64,000 nt of DNA from Zymoseptoria tritici IPO323 (Eukaryota > Ascomycota > Dothideomycetes > Mycosphaerellales > Mycosphaerellaceae): positions 372,001 to 436,000 of the forward strand of contig NC_018200.1 in NCBI RefSeq assembly GCF_000219625.1, in the 5' to 3' direction. The notes below the pieces were generated by a model. The model saw nothing but the letters and a program-made list of their open reading frames with translations, was not told the origin of the DNA and ran no database searches. This document shows, piece by piece, positions 54,801-63,683 of the stretch; position 1 is the first letter of the stretch; the number at the start of each line of letters is the position of its first letter. A program made the translations under genes and the position numbers.

Positions 54801-54810
54801 ATCGAATCGA
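54801..54810 (-). promoter_or_regulatory. Gypsy1 predicted self-primer binding site
   Basis: TCGATTCGAT (minus strand) lies one base inside the 5' LTR. Its complement ATCGAATCGA occurs in the LTR itself (54879-54888). This is the arrangement of Tf1/sushi elements, whose mRNA 5' end folds back to prime reverse transcription. No tRNA-type TGG site is seen. Confidence 0.6.
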
Positions 54811-54811
54811 A

Positions 54812-55140
54812 TGTTAGAAGCACCTCGAGAGGGAATGTAGGCTTGCACCGAAAACAAATAGTTGTAGAATGTAACGAGTCGATTCGATAAGGAAGGGAAT
54901 GGACAAGAGCGTCCCTCGAGGCTATGTACCCGCCCTTCGTGTTGCCAAATGCGTCTCTCCGCCCAGACCAGGCACCGGTCGCAGTCCAACGTCCGCTCGG
55001 GGGCCATCGTACGCCCGTAAGGTTCGTCCCTCTATAGGATGTCCTAGTCTAGGCTAGATGAGATAGCACCGGTAATCTGTGGTGCCAGGATAGTCCAGGT
55101 TGGGACAGGTAGAGGGCGTCATCGTGAGGGTGTCCTCACA
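54812..55140 (-). repeat. 5' LTR of Gypsy1
   Basis: 329 bp. Transcript start is predicted at 54888 (see self-primer), which would leave R-U5 of 77 nt. A TACATAG box lies about 40 bp upstream of that point in element orientation. Confidence 0.95.
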
Positions 55141-55145
55141 AGTAG

Positions 55146-58100
55146 GGAGATGTAGAACGTAGGATGGATGTTTATCGTTTCCGGCAGTTCTAGCGTATAC
55201 GCGACGTCGTTTACGACTCGCTTAATCCTATATAGGCCGACATACTTATAATCGAGCTTTTCCGACGGCCGGATAGACTTTAAATATCGAGTAGAGAGGT
55301 ATATACGGTTGCCAACCTTATATGTTTTCGCAGTTTTGCGAGTATTGTAGTATCGTGCGTATCTCTCCTATAACGCAGCTAGTCTTTTATATAGTGTTTT
55401 CTATAGGCCGATTACTCTGTACGCTATTTCCGCCGCACTAGGAGCTTTGCCCTCTAATTAGGGCAGGTCGGGCTATCTAGCGGTAATTAGATCGCGAACG
55501 TTATATGCTTAGAATAGTGTTACCCCTGTTGTCGCATAGACGCTATCGTTGTAAGAGAATTCGGCTACCGACAGCATCTGTGCCTAGTCGTCCTGTTCGT
55601 AGTTGTAGTACACTCGTAGGTATTGCTCTAGCGTTTGGTTCTAACGTTCCGTCTAACTGTCCGTTTAGGGGTAATATGCGGTACTTAGGCCCCTTCGGAC
55701 CCTAAGGTAGTAGCAAAGCGTGCTCTAGAACCTAGATGTAAGGATTAGTCCTCTGTCGGACGTAATTAACTTAGGAGTTCCGTAAAGGCGGAAGATTTCT
55801 CTTAGGAAGACCTCCGCGAGGGTTTCGGCGTTAATGTCCTTCCGTACGGGAATGTAGTGGGCCATTTTGGACCACCTGTCTATAACGACGAGGATTAAGT
55901 CGTATGTGTGCCCTATAAACGTACTTAGGGGCAGATCGGTAATAAAATCCAATGTTAGGTCCTCCTAGGGCCCGTTTAGTAGAGCTTCCGCATAGAGTTC
56001 TCTATATAGGCTATATCGCCGTAGCTTCGCCCTATCGCATGTCTAGCAGCTGTTTACGTAGTCCTTAACGTATTTTCTTATATCTAGCTAGTAGAACGAC
56101 CGTTATAACAGCTCCAGGGTCCGTTTAAAACCAAAGTGGCCGGCTAGGGGATCGTTATGGCACTAGCGGAGAGCTGCTAGGCGTACTAGGCCCGCCGGCA
56201 CGTACAGTTTCCGTTCGTAGAAGAGGAATTCGCCCTATATAGCCTACCTTTAGGTCCATTCCGGCGGATCCGGGTTATTTATAGCTAGTTCGACTATCGA
56301 TGCTATAGGGTTATGTTTCAGGCTTTCGCGTATTGTATTAATTAGCGGGGAGTCTAATAATTCTTCTATTAGAGTGCTCGCTATTATATACGTTTTGCTA
56401 CAGTAGGTCCTAGCGAGCTGCAGATAGTAGGTTATAACTACTATTATAGACCGAACGGGGCTAGATTCGGCCGTTATTCCCTCGGACAGACCTAGTTGGT
56501 GCCGAAGGGTGTCTAATACAGGAGCACTGTCGCTTTCGTTAATCCACCGTCCCGAGTAGTCCCTATCTTCTAAGTCTAGGCGTCTGCTTACTCCGTCCGC
56601 GGCGGCATTAAGCGACCCCGGGTTATACGTTATGCGGAAGTCGACGTTTGACAGCTGCTCTGCCTATCTTGCCTATCTTCGGCTTAGTTGCTTAGTTGTT
56701 ATAAACTATTTTAGGTTATAATAGTCTATTAAGACCTTAATTTAGTGCGAAGCGCCCTTAACGTAGTGTCTCTAGTGCTTAAAGGCCTCGACTATAGCAA
56801 GAAGCTCTTAATCGTATGTGTTATAGTTCCTTTCGGCCGCGTTTATCTTGCTAGAGAAGAAGGCTACTAGATGCTAGTGCATTTTGCCCTCTGTTTTATG
56901 CGGTTAGGATAGTACTACCCCGACAGCGAACCTAGAGGCATCTATTACGACGCGGATAGGCAGTTTTAGGTCGAAATGCCGCAAGATGGGCGCTTTAATA
57001 AACCTGGTCTTTAACTGCTAGAATGCTTGCACTGCGTTAGGTAGGAGTTCGAGGGGAACTAATTCCTCCTTTCTCTGTCGGTGTCTGCCTTTAGCACTAT
57101 TTAGGCCTCTCTCTATTAAGCAGTTTAGTAGGCTAGCTATGCGGGAGAATCCCTTAATAAACTGGCGGTAGTAGTTCGCAAATCCGATAAAGATGCGAAT
57201 GTCCCTAACTAAGGCCGGAAGGGGCTAGTTAGCAATAGCTTAGATCCTTTCTGCCTCTATTTCGACCCCTTTTAGGGTTACTACGAACCTAAGGTAGCCG
57301 ACTTGCCGCTTAAAGAACTCGCACTTTAATAGTTTGGCAAAGAGTCGGTGTCTTCTAAGTCTCTCGAGGACTATCCTAACGTGTTTCTTATAGCTTTCGG
57401 TGTCTTGTAAGTATATTAAGATATCGTCGAGGTATACTACAACATAGTAGTCTAGTAGGCCCCGGAGGGCGTAGTTTATGTATCCTTAGAACACTGCTGG
57501 GGCGTTGGTTAGCCTAAACAGGACTATAGTGTACTTAAAGTAGCTATACCTCGTCCGAAAGGCAGTTTTCTACTAGTCGCTCTCCTTAATTCGGATGCGA
57601 TAGTACGCGTCTCGTATATCTAGCTTTATAAAGAACTTTGCCGGCGCCAACTAGTCTAGAGATTCTTAGACGAGGGGCAGGGCGTGTCTATTCTTAATAA
57701 TAACGGCATTAAGGGCCCTATAGTCGACGCATAGACGTAGGCTACCGTCCTTTTTCTTTACAAAGAGGATGCCTGCCCCCGCTAGGGAGGTCGAGGGGCG
57801 GATCTACCTCTTCTCTAGGCTGTCGGTAAGGTAGTTACGCAGAGTCTCTAGTTCTGTTATAGAGAGGTTGTATAATAGGCCGTATAGGGCCTCCTTGCCT
57901 TCTTCGAGGTCGATACTAAGCTTATTCGGCCCCGTCTCGGGGAGAAGGGACTCGTTTCCTTCTGCGAAAACGTCCGCGAAATCCGAGAATTCACTTAGAA
58001 GTTCCGGTTCTTTTAGCGCGTCGTCTATGCGTTAAGCGGCAAGGGCCTAAACGCGCCCCGAAGGGATGCCGGAGGCGTCCTTCTAGAACTCTTCGGGTAA

Positions 58101-58600
58101 GACGAGCCTAACCGGCCTCTATTGTCTGCCTTTCGTCCCCTTCTAGGTAACGCTTTTGCAGATAAAGTTCACCCTCGGGTTCTATCGTTCTAGCTAGGGC
58201 ATACCGAGGACTAGTTAGAACCCGTAGATTCTTCCGACTGCGAAGGTTTCTACACATCCTCTTATGTGTCCTTAAGTGTCCGTTACTTTAAACGGGACGC
58301 GGCATTCTCCCTAAATAGCTATCCTTTAGCCGTTTAGTACTATATATTAGGCCGTTTGCCCTAACTCGGGGCTTAGGCCTAGCTCTTTAGCTACTATGTT
58401 GTCTATAAAGTTACTTTGCGCTCCGCAATCGAGCAGTGCTCGGAGTGTCTTAGTCCTATTAGGACCCTGCATCTCTACTTTAAGGCGTATTAGCCCTTCC
58501 CCTGTAGTTCGGGGAATTCCTCCTAGCTCGGCAGCCTTTCTTTAGGCCTCTAAGTACTAAACTTAACCCGCAGCGGTTAGAGGAGATCTACTATAGGCTC
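55146..58600 (-). pseudogene. Gypsy2 pol: protease, RT, RNase H, integrase
   Basis: Read leftward: RT palm VVVYLDDILIY (57410-57450), RNase H region about 56700-57000, integrase core TYDLILVVIDRWSKMAHYIP with TSDRGLILTSRF (55725-55952), and integrase C-terminal region up to the Gypsy1 junction at 55146. Almost every frame is cut by TAG/TAA/TGA of RIP type. It is more degraded than Gypsy1 pol, in line with its greater age. Confidence 0.82.
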
Positions 58601-59770
58601 TCCCTTTTCCCGACTAGTCCTTATTAGGGCATTCCTAGCGCCGGTAGCCCTCTTTGCTATATGTCTAGTAGGCGGTAGCCGACTTCTCCTTATTAGCCGC
58701 CTTTAGGGGGGTTTTAGCCCTTCTCGGCCTACTCGGGGGCTTGTTGTTTTTGTTTAGGCGCCTTCCGTTAGTCTCGTCGACGGAAGTCTTCGCTAAGCGC
58801 TTTTTGTTAAATTCCTATATCTGTCGGTACGATATATTAGCTCGTTCCTCCGCATCTACGAAGGTCGTAAGGGTAACTTGGCCCTGTTCGAGCCTGTTTC
58901 TAACCGCCGGGGTAAGAGCTCCCTTAAATTTATAGATTATCCTAGGAATGTCGGTATAACTAATCTTATCCTATTGTTCTTTTAGGTAGTTTATTAGCCC
59001 GGTTAGGGTCCTGTCGCCCTATTTAGCCTCTTTAATATTGTCTATAGCTCTTTAGGTGCGTTCGTCTTTTGTACCTATAGAATCTAGCATTACGAGCTAC
59101 ATGTCGCTCTATATTAGCTAAACAGGTGCCTTGTCGAGAAGGTAGCGCTTCTAGTGCTGCTTTTAGGGTCTCGCCATCTATTCTTTAGCGAATTCTATCT
59201 TTTCTTCGTCGGTAGCTATGCTAGCCCGGTTAATTGCTCGGTTAATGTCTTCCTACTACTATTCCTAGTCGGCGCGGTTCTTTCCCTCGAAGATGTAGGG
59301 ATTCCGGGCCTTTAGGAGCGCGTTCTTAGGGATAGATAGCCGAACTAGGGCATCGGGCAGGACAGTAGGGATAGATCCGTTCTATACCTAGGCAATGCGG
59401 TCCCTTATAGCCTTATTGCGTACCTAGAGAAGGCTAAGCTAGAGGAGGCGCTCCTATCTGGCGGTAGCGGCCTCTTCCTTGCGGATTTGTTTATTAATGT
59501 CGTCTTCTTCTCCCTTAGGTAGAGTGTCTTCTTCCTGTAGAGGGTTCTCCGGTTCTTCTTCGCCCTCGTTAGTAGTATCCTAATGCCCGATAGGTTCTTC
59601 CGGGTTTTTAGGCCCGCCTTCGGCATCTTCGTCGTCGCTAACGGCAGTCTAAGTAGAGGTTTCTATAGTCTCCGGGTCGTTAGCAGGTTCGTTCGTACGG
59701 CGACGGGTGCTCTTGCTCCCTAATAGGCCGGGACGAGACGAAGCTATCTCGGAGGTAATTCGTCGTGCTG
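58600..59770 (-). pseudogene. Gypsy2 gag, zinc knuckle destroyed
   Basis: The region upstream of pol has short open pieces (59405-59626, 59649-59831 minus). The CCHC knuckle can be located at about 58630-58680, but conserved Cys and His codons read TAC/TAT (Tyr), the result of G-to-A and C-to-T changes, with TAG beside them. Confidence 0.65.
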
Positions 59771-59778
59771 TAGGGTAG

Positions 59779-59787
59779 ATCGAATCG
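59779..59787 (-). promoter_or_regulatory. Gypsy2 predicted self-primer binding site
   Basis: CGATTCGAT (minus strand) lies two bases inside the 5' LTR. The complement ATCGAATCG is in the LTR at 59845-59853. It is the same arrangement as Gypsy1, although the LTRs are otherwise different. Confidence 0.55.
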
Positions 59788-59789
59788 TA

Positions 59790-60004
59790 TGTAAAAGGTG
59801 CAGTTAAGAATAGAGTAGCAGTATAAATCACTTTAGAACAGACTCGATTCGATACTCTCTCGGAAGGAGGAGATTCTACGTATCCTTATACTATAGGCGC
59901 AATCTAGCTTAAACGAGCTTAAAAGGCCCTAGTAGGGGTGCATATGCCGCTGAGGTAGGGGATTAGATGCCGATTGTCGGTATTCGGCGGAGGCAGATGT
60001 GACA
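59790..60004 (-). repeat. 5' LTR of Gypsy2
   Basis: 215 bp, ending GCAGATGTGACA on the plus strand and followed by the ACCGC duplication. Confidence 0.93.
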
Positions 60005-60276
60005 ACCGCTCTATGCTCTATTCCTCCTTATAGGCTTAAGATGTAGTCTACCTTTGTCGGTAACTCTACTTCTATCTAGGAGCTTTTCTCTACTATATCT
60101 AGGCGTAAGCCTTTCTTATATTAGTACACTAGTAAGGGCATAGATAAGATAGAGTTTACCGAGGCTAAGTCTAACATAAACGATTTAGTGTCCGAATACT
60201 AGTAGTACTAGGAGGCTTCCGTATCGGATACTAAGGAGGAGTACGATAAGGAGGCTCCTCTTAAGGGCGAAGAGTA
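60005..60276 (+). pseudogene. Beta-tubulin relic, RIP-mutated, C-terminal part 2
   Basis: It reads TALCSIPPYRLKM, stop, STFVGNSTSI, stop, ELF, then SRRKPFL...YTSKGIDKIEFTEAKSN, INDLVSEY, stop, stop, Y, stop, EASVSDT, and ends with the acidic tail KEEYDKEAPLKGEE and TAA. The EYQQYQEA motif is present with all three CAG codons turned to TAG. This joins the part ending at 46271. Confidence 0.93.
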
Positions 60277-60277
60277 A

Positions 60278-60291
60278 GCGCGTTTGGCGTA
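60278..60291. repeat. 14-bp target site duplication of LINE fragment
   Basis: GCGCGTTTGGCGTA at 60278-60291 is repeated exactly at 60428-60441 on the other side of the LINE piece. Confidence 0.95.
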
Positions 60292-60427
60292 TTGTTTGTT
60301 TGTTTGTTTGTTTGTTCCATTTACGTCCTGTAGGAGTCTATGACTATGTAGGACGGCTGTCTCGCGACAGCAGTCTATCTATGTACAATCGTTGTTCTCT
60401 CGTATCTCTTGACCTTAGGGAAAGACC
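60292..60427 (-). mobile_element. 136-bp 5'-truncated LINE insertion with target duplication
   Basis: It consists only of the (GTTT)n tail and about 115 bp of LINE 3' end, matching 1040-1160. The exact 14-bp duplication shows integration by target-primed reverse transcription, two bases after the tubulin stop codon region. It has few differences from the other 3' ends. Confidence 0.93.
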
Positions 60428-60680
60428 GCGCGTTTGGCGTAAAGGAAGTTATATAGGTAAGGGTATAGATAAGATAGAGTTCAAAACGTTAAGTACTAGA
60501 CACTAGATCCGTAACGTCTATAACTCGAATACCGCCTACGTAGCCGAGTAGATCCCTAACAACGTCTAGATCGCTCTACTTATACTATAAGCCTCCTCGC
60601 GGATAAAAGATAGCATCGACTATCGTCGGAACTTCTACCTTACATCTAGGAGCTCTTTAAGCGTATTAACTAGTCTTCCC
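60428..60680 (+). pseudogene. Further beta-tubulin fragments, shuffled and RIP-mutated
   Basis: After the LINE piece, tubulin motifs appear again out of order: YIGKGIDKIEF (near the C-terminus), then IRNVYNSNTAYVAE, stop, IPNNVQIALL (earlier part), then stop, ELFKRIN near 60644-60668. They are therefore from at least one further tubulin copy. Stops again lie at Gln/Trp positions. Confidence 0.75.
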
Positions 60681-61190
60681 GGACGTTGATCTTAGACTAT
60701 AGTAGCGCAATCTACCTACCTAGCATACTACTACTTTATTAGTCGTCGGCATTTATAACACCGAGACATCTACCGACTTCGAATCCGTACCTACTAACTA
60801 TTAGCGACTATATCTCGACTACTACCCTAAGCGACGAGCGACATCGCCTTCGATAGTAGTAATACTCGCCCGTAGCGAGTAATTAGCGTAAGCGATATTT
60901 CGAAAAGGTTTAAAGCATTAGCACGGTACTTAGACGTCTAGCGATAATGAATAATAGAAGATCGATATCGAAAACGATAGAGAATCTATTCCGATTTATC
61001 CTTGTTCCTCTTAGGTTAGGCGGTAGTACTAATAACCGTAGCTTGTTCGATTTCCGCTCGTTCGTAGGCTTGCTACTTAATGTGCCTCCTAGAATCCTAG
61101 AGAAGTGGAGGGATGCAGCGAAGATACCTAGTAGTAGGGGAGCGAAACAATTTAATCGGAGTTTAATAGGACTTTGATAGGATTAATCAA
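60681..61190. other. RIP-degraded sequence, origin unknown
   Basis: It is poor in CA/TG and rich in TA, like the adjoining elements. I could not assign it; it may be tubulin intron or 5' sequence, or another element. Confidence 0.4.
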
Positions 61191-61191
61191 G

Positions 61192-61305
61192 TTTGTTGCA
61201 GCACTGCAGGGTGTCGCGATACTTTGTTGCAGCAACTGCAGGGTGTCGCGATAATTTGTTGCAGCAATACAGGGTGTCGCCATGATTTGTTGCAGCACCT
61301 CCGGT
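61192..61305 (+). repeat. 31-33-bp tandem repeat at the edge of the RIP block
   Basis: TTTGTTGCAGCA followed by CTGCAGGGTGTCGCGAT-type sequence occurs three times plus a partial fourth. It marks the switch from TA-rich, RIP-type sequence on the left to even composition on the right. Confidence 0.88.
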
Positions 61306-61310
61306 GGTCA

Positions 61311-61388
61311 AATGTTGACGACGGTTTGCCTCAGGCTGAGATGGAAGCTTGTCGGCGCTCAAACAGCGCCGACAAGCCTTAGGTAAGC
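61311..61388 (+). repeat. 78-bp hairpin repeat, copy 3 (loop inverted)
   Basis: Flanks are identical in order to copies 1 and 2, but the loop between the CTTGTCGGCGCT / AGCGCCGACAAG arms reads CAAAC instead of GTTTG, its reverse complement. Confidence 0.93.
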
Positions 61389-61711
61389 ATCGTCAGTCGC
61401 TCCCGTCGTCCACCTCAGCCGTGATCTCTTCTTATCAATGCCCGAGTCCTCATTCACAACAACCGGTGCCGCAATACTTCCCTTGACTGATCAAAACACC
61501 GGATCATCTGGCAAGGTCAATACGACTTTACACCTGTTTGCGGCACGACGCAGCCCACGAATCCCAATCTGAATCGACAGAATGATGGAATATCTTCTTG
61601 GATTTTGTTGGCCATGGTTGGAGTTCACGTGCAGCACAAGGGCGAGAAAAACAATGTGCAGCGGAAGGCGTCGTGAAGCAGAAGAGCTTGTCTCGGACGC
61701 ATCGAGCGGAT

Positions 61712-61830
61712 TTCAGGCCGACATATCGTCAAGTTTTTGACGATCAATCTGCCTCAGGCCGACACATCGTCAAGCTTTTGACGACCTTCCATCCTGCTTT
61801 GGACGAATACATCGTCAACAATCTTTGACG
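61712..61830 (+). repeat. Array of TCAGGCCGACA / ATCGTCAA hairpin modules
   Basis: Three palindromes of the ATCGTCAA...TTGACGAT type (about 61725, 61766 and 61811), two of them preceded by CAGGCCGACA. Same modules as at 42691-42768 and, reversed, 38101-38128. Confidence 0.85.
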
Positions 61831-62420
61831 CCTTTCTCCGCGCTCTCCCGACCAGACTCGACTCCGGTATCTCTTGTCCAGACCGCGATTGGAACGTCAA
61901 CAACGACAGCACACACTGATGCACTTCACAGCTTCGTAATGACATTTCGACGAGGTCTCCTCGAGCCACTCCATTCACCATCCTCTACGACCCGAGTGGT
62001 CCTCTCGCTCGGCGGCGAAATGCCCGTATCGATACCCTCAAGCTGCTACCCGCATATCCGTTGCCACCACGAATCCCGAACCTGAGCACCTGGAGATCGC
62101 GGATGAGAAGGCGTACAAGGACAAATCGTGATGCCTGCCCCGGTATCAGAGACATCAAAATGCAGCGGAGAACCAAATCTTGGCTTGGAGTTGATCCAAA
62201 AGCGTGCAGAAGGAGTGGATCGGAGCGTGTGAGAAGGAAGCAAGTGGATCGTCGCCGTGGCCATGCCGCTCGGATGTGAACCATCGGGAGGCAGTATCTC
62301 AGCCCACCAAAGCGTACACCGAATCTCATGCGTGTCAGCAAACGACTTCAGGACCGACCGTGTGCTCCGGCGCCATGACGAACGAGGTCGCTAGAGAGCC
62401 ACCGACGCCTGCGAACAGCC
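61831..62420 (+). pseudogene. Plus-strand coding pieces, unknown
   Basis: Two overlapping frames look coding-like: one reading LRALPTRLDSGISCPDRDWN and LLPAYPLPPRIPNLSTWRS, the other EHLEIADEKAYKDKS, stop, then KSVQKEWIGACEKEASGSSP. I favour the second by composition, but the choice is uncertain. It is likely the 5' part of the relic at 62421. Confidence 0.35.
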
Positions 62421-63683
62421 GTGGCAGCAGTCGAGCTGCCCACCGATCACTACATCTCGATTGCAGCGATGCACCAGCATGACTTTGTTACCTGCGCGAT
62501 CGACACAGTCAATGGAAGATGGAGAAGGAAGCGATTGCGATGGAATCGTCAAACAGAGGGAGATGATCAGGCAACTGCAGAACGGGCGCAGGAGGTAAGA
62601 GAGTCTTCCACTTCTGCCACTGAATCTTCGACTGAATCGTCCACCAGCGCTGCGGAGTCCTGTACCGACCTGATCGGATACTCCACCTTTTGCACTGGAT
62701 CTTAAACTGAATCTTCCACCAGCGCTACGGTGATCTCTACGTCCCCGATCGGACATTTCAATCCGTCTAGCCTTGCGACCGCCACCAAAAGCGCCACCGA
62801 GACGTCATCCAGCGAGACGCAATCCACGTCCGCGAAAGACGTCACCAGCTCAACGAGAAGCGGTTTGACCACGTCGGCTCAAGAAACCCCTACATCGGAT
62901 ACTGCCAGCTCCACCAGCGCTCAGGAGAGTACCAACGAGTCTAGGAGAACTGTGACCGCATACCATCCTACAGAAGGCGAGTTGACCTGGCACGTCTATG
63001 CAAGTCGACAAGTCAAACACATTTGCTATACCTGGAAGCAACGAGCGAGGCTGTGCAAGAGATGATTCGCGGCCTTCCAAGAGTGTCACTCAAAATTGCC
63101 CGGTCTTCCAAGCGAGCGGTACGTGTTCGCGTCGCTCCTCTACACGCAAGACGACAACAAGAAATATCAACCTACGTCAAGCGCCACGAAAGAGCCTCGA
63201 TTCGCAGTCGCAGAAGGATAGGCCAAGAATGCGAAGGGACTCGAGGACGAGATGCATTCGGCATTTCACAGCACCACATTGCAGGTGTCTGATCTTGGCG
63301 CCACAGGCATGTCCGAAATAGCACATACCTTACCCTGGTAATCCTGCCCATGGGAATGCGGTCTCTGCCGAGGCCGAAATCGACATTCCCTCGCTACAAG
63401 AAGCCGACGCCGGGACAGTCCCACGCACGAGCAAGCTGGATTCGACTGGTTACCGCAGAAAGTTAGCCACGAAGATTAATGGAAAGTTCTGGGCAAGGGC
63501 AGTGAGGTGCCGGAAAGGAAGAGTGACGAGCAGAGTAGAGGAGGCTGGAAAGATCGAAATGCACCGAAACGAGATGGGAGTCCTTTGGCTCGCGGCTTTG
63601 TTGTATGTTACTACTACTTGGACGAGCAGCAGATACCATGGATAGCGAAGCAGAGAGACGAGGCCTCACACGGTGTCACTTAG
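62421..63683 (+). pseudogene. Ser/Thr-rich gene relic, about 420 codons, unknown
   Basis: One frame runs through LPTDHYISIAAMHQHDFVTC, a Ser/Thr/Glu-rich middle (ESSTSATESSTESSTSAAES, TSAQETPTSDTASSTSAQES), then EGELTWHVYASRQVKHICYT, DEMHSAFHSTTLQVSDLGA, and WKVLGKGSEVPERKSDEQSR to TAG at 63681. Stops at 62703 (TAA), 63063 (TGA), about 63222 (TAG), 63339 (TAA) and 63477 (TAA) interrupt it; the first three fit C-to-T from Gln or Arg. No signal peptide or known domain. Ser/Thr-rich linkers are common in fungal cell-surface and regulatory proteins. Confidence 0.45.

Larger units (their letters stand above)
48341..55140 (-). mobile_element. Gypsy1: complete chromodomain LTR retrotransposon (6.8 kb)
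   Basis: Two 329-bp LTRs, an AGTAG target duplication, a primer site, gag, pol and chromodomain, a polypurine tract, and an extra antisense gene. It is inserted in Gypsy2, so it is younger than Gypsy2. gag-pol has many RIP-type stops, but long stretches remain open (52284-52598, 50895-51170, 50166-50531). A related LTR with leader stub lies at 14488-14927. Confidence 0.95.
46272..60004 (-). mobile_element. Gypsy2: chromodomain LTR retrotransposon, with Gypsy1 nested inside
   Basis: Matching 215-bp LTRs at 46272-46486 (3') and 59790-60004 (5') with an ACCGC target duplication define the element, about 6.9 kb without the nested insertion. In element order on the minus strand: LTR, self-primer site, gag with a ruined zinc knuckle near 58630-58680, protease/RT with VVVYLDDILIY near 57410-57450, integrase (DFITDLP, then TSDRGLILTSRF) at 55725-55952, chromodomain (split by Gypsy1), antisense gene, polypurine tract, LTR. 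RIP-type stops make gag-pol inactive. The chromodomain and pol order fit the chromovirus branch of Ty3/Gypsy. Confidence 0.92.

Noticed and set aside
62730..63065. Secreted Ser/Thr-rich effector
   Set aside because: The frame continues upstream of 62730 past a mutated Gln codon and shows no signal peptide; there is no basis for an effector call.
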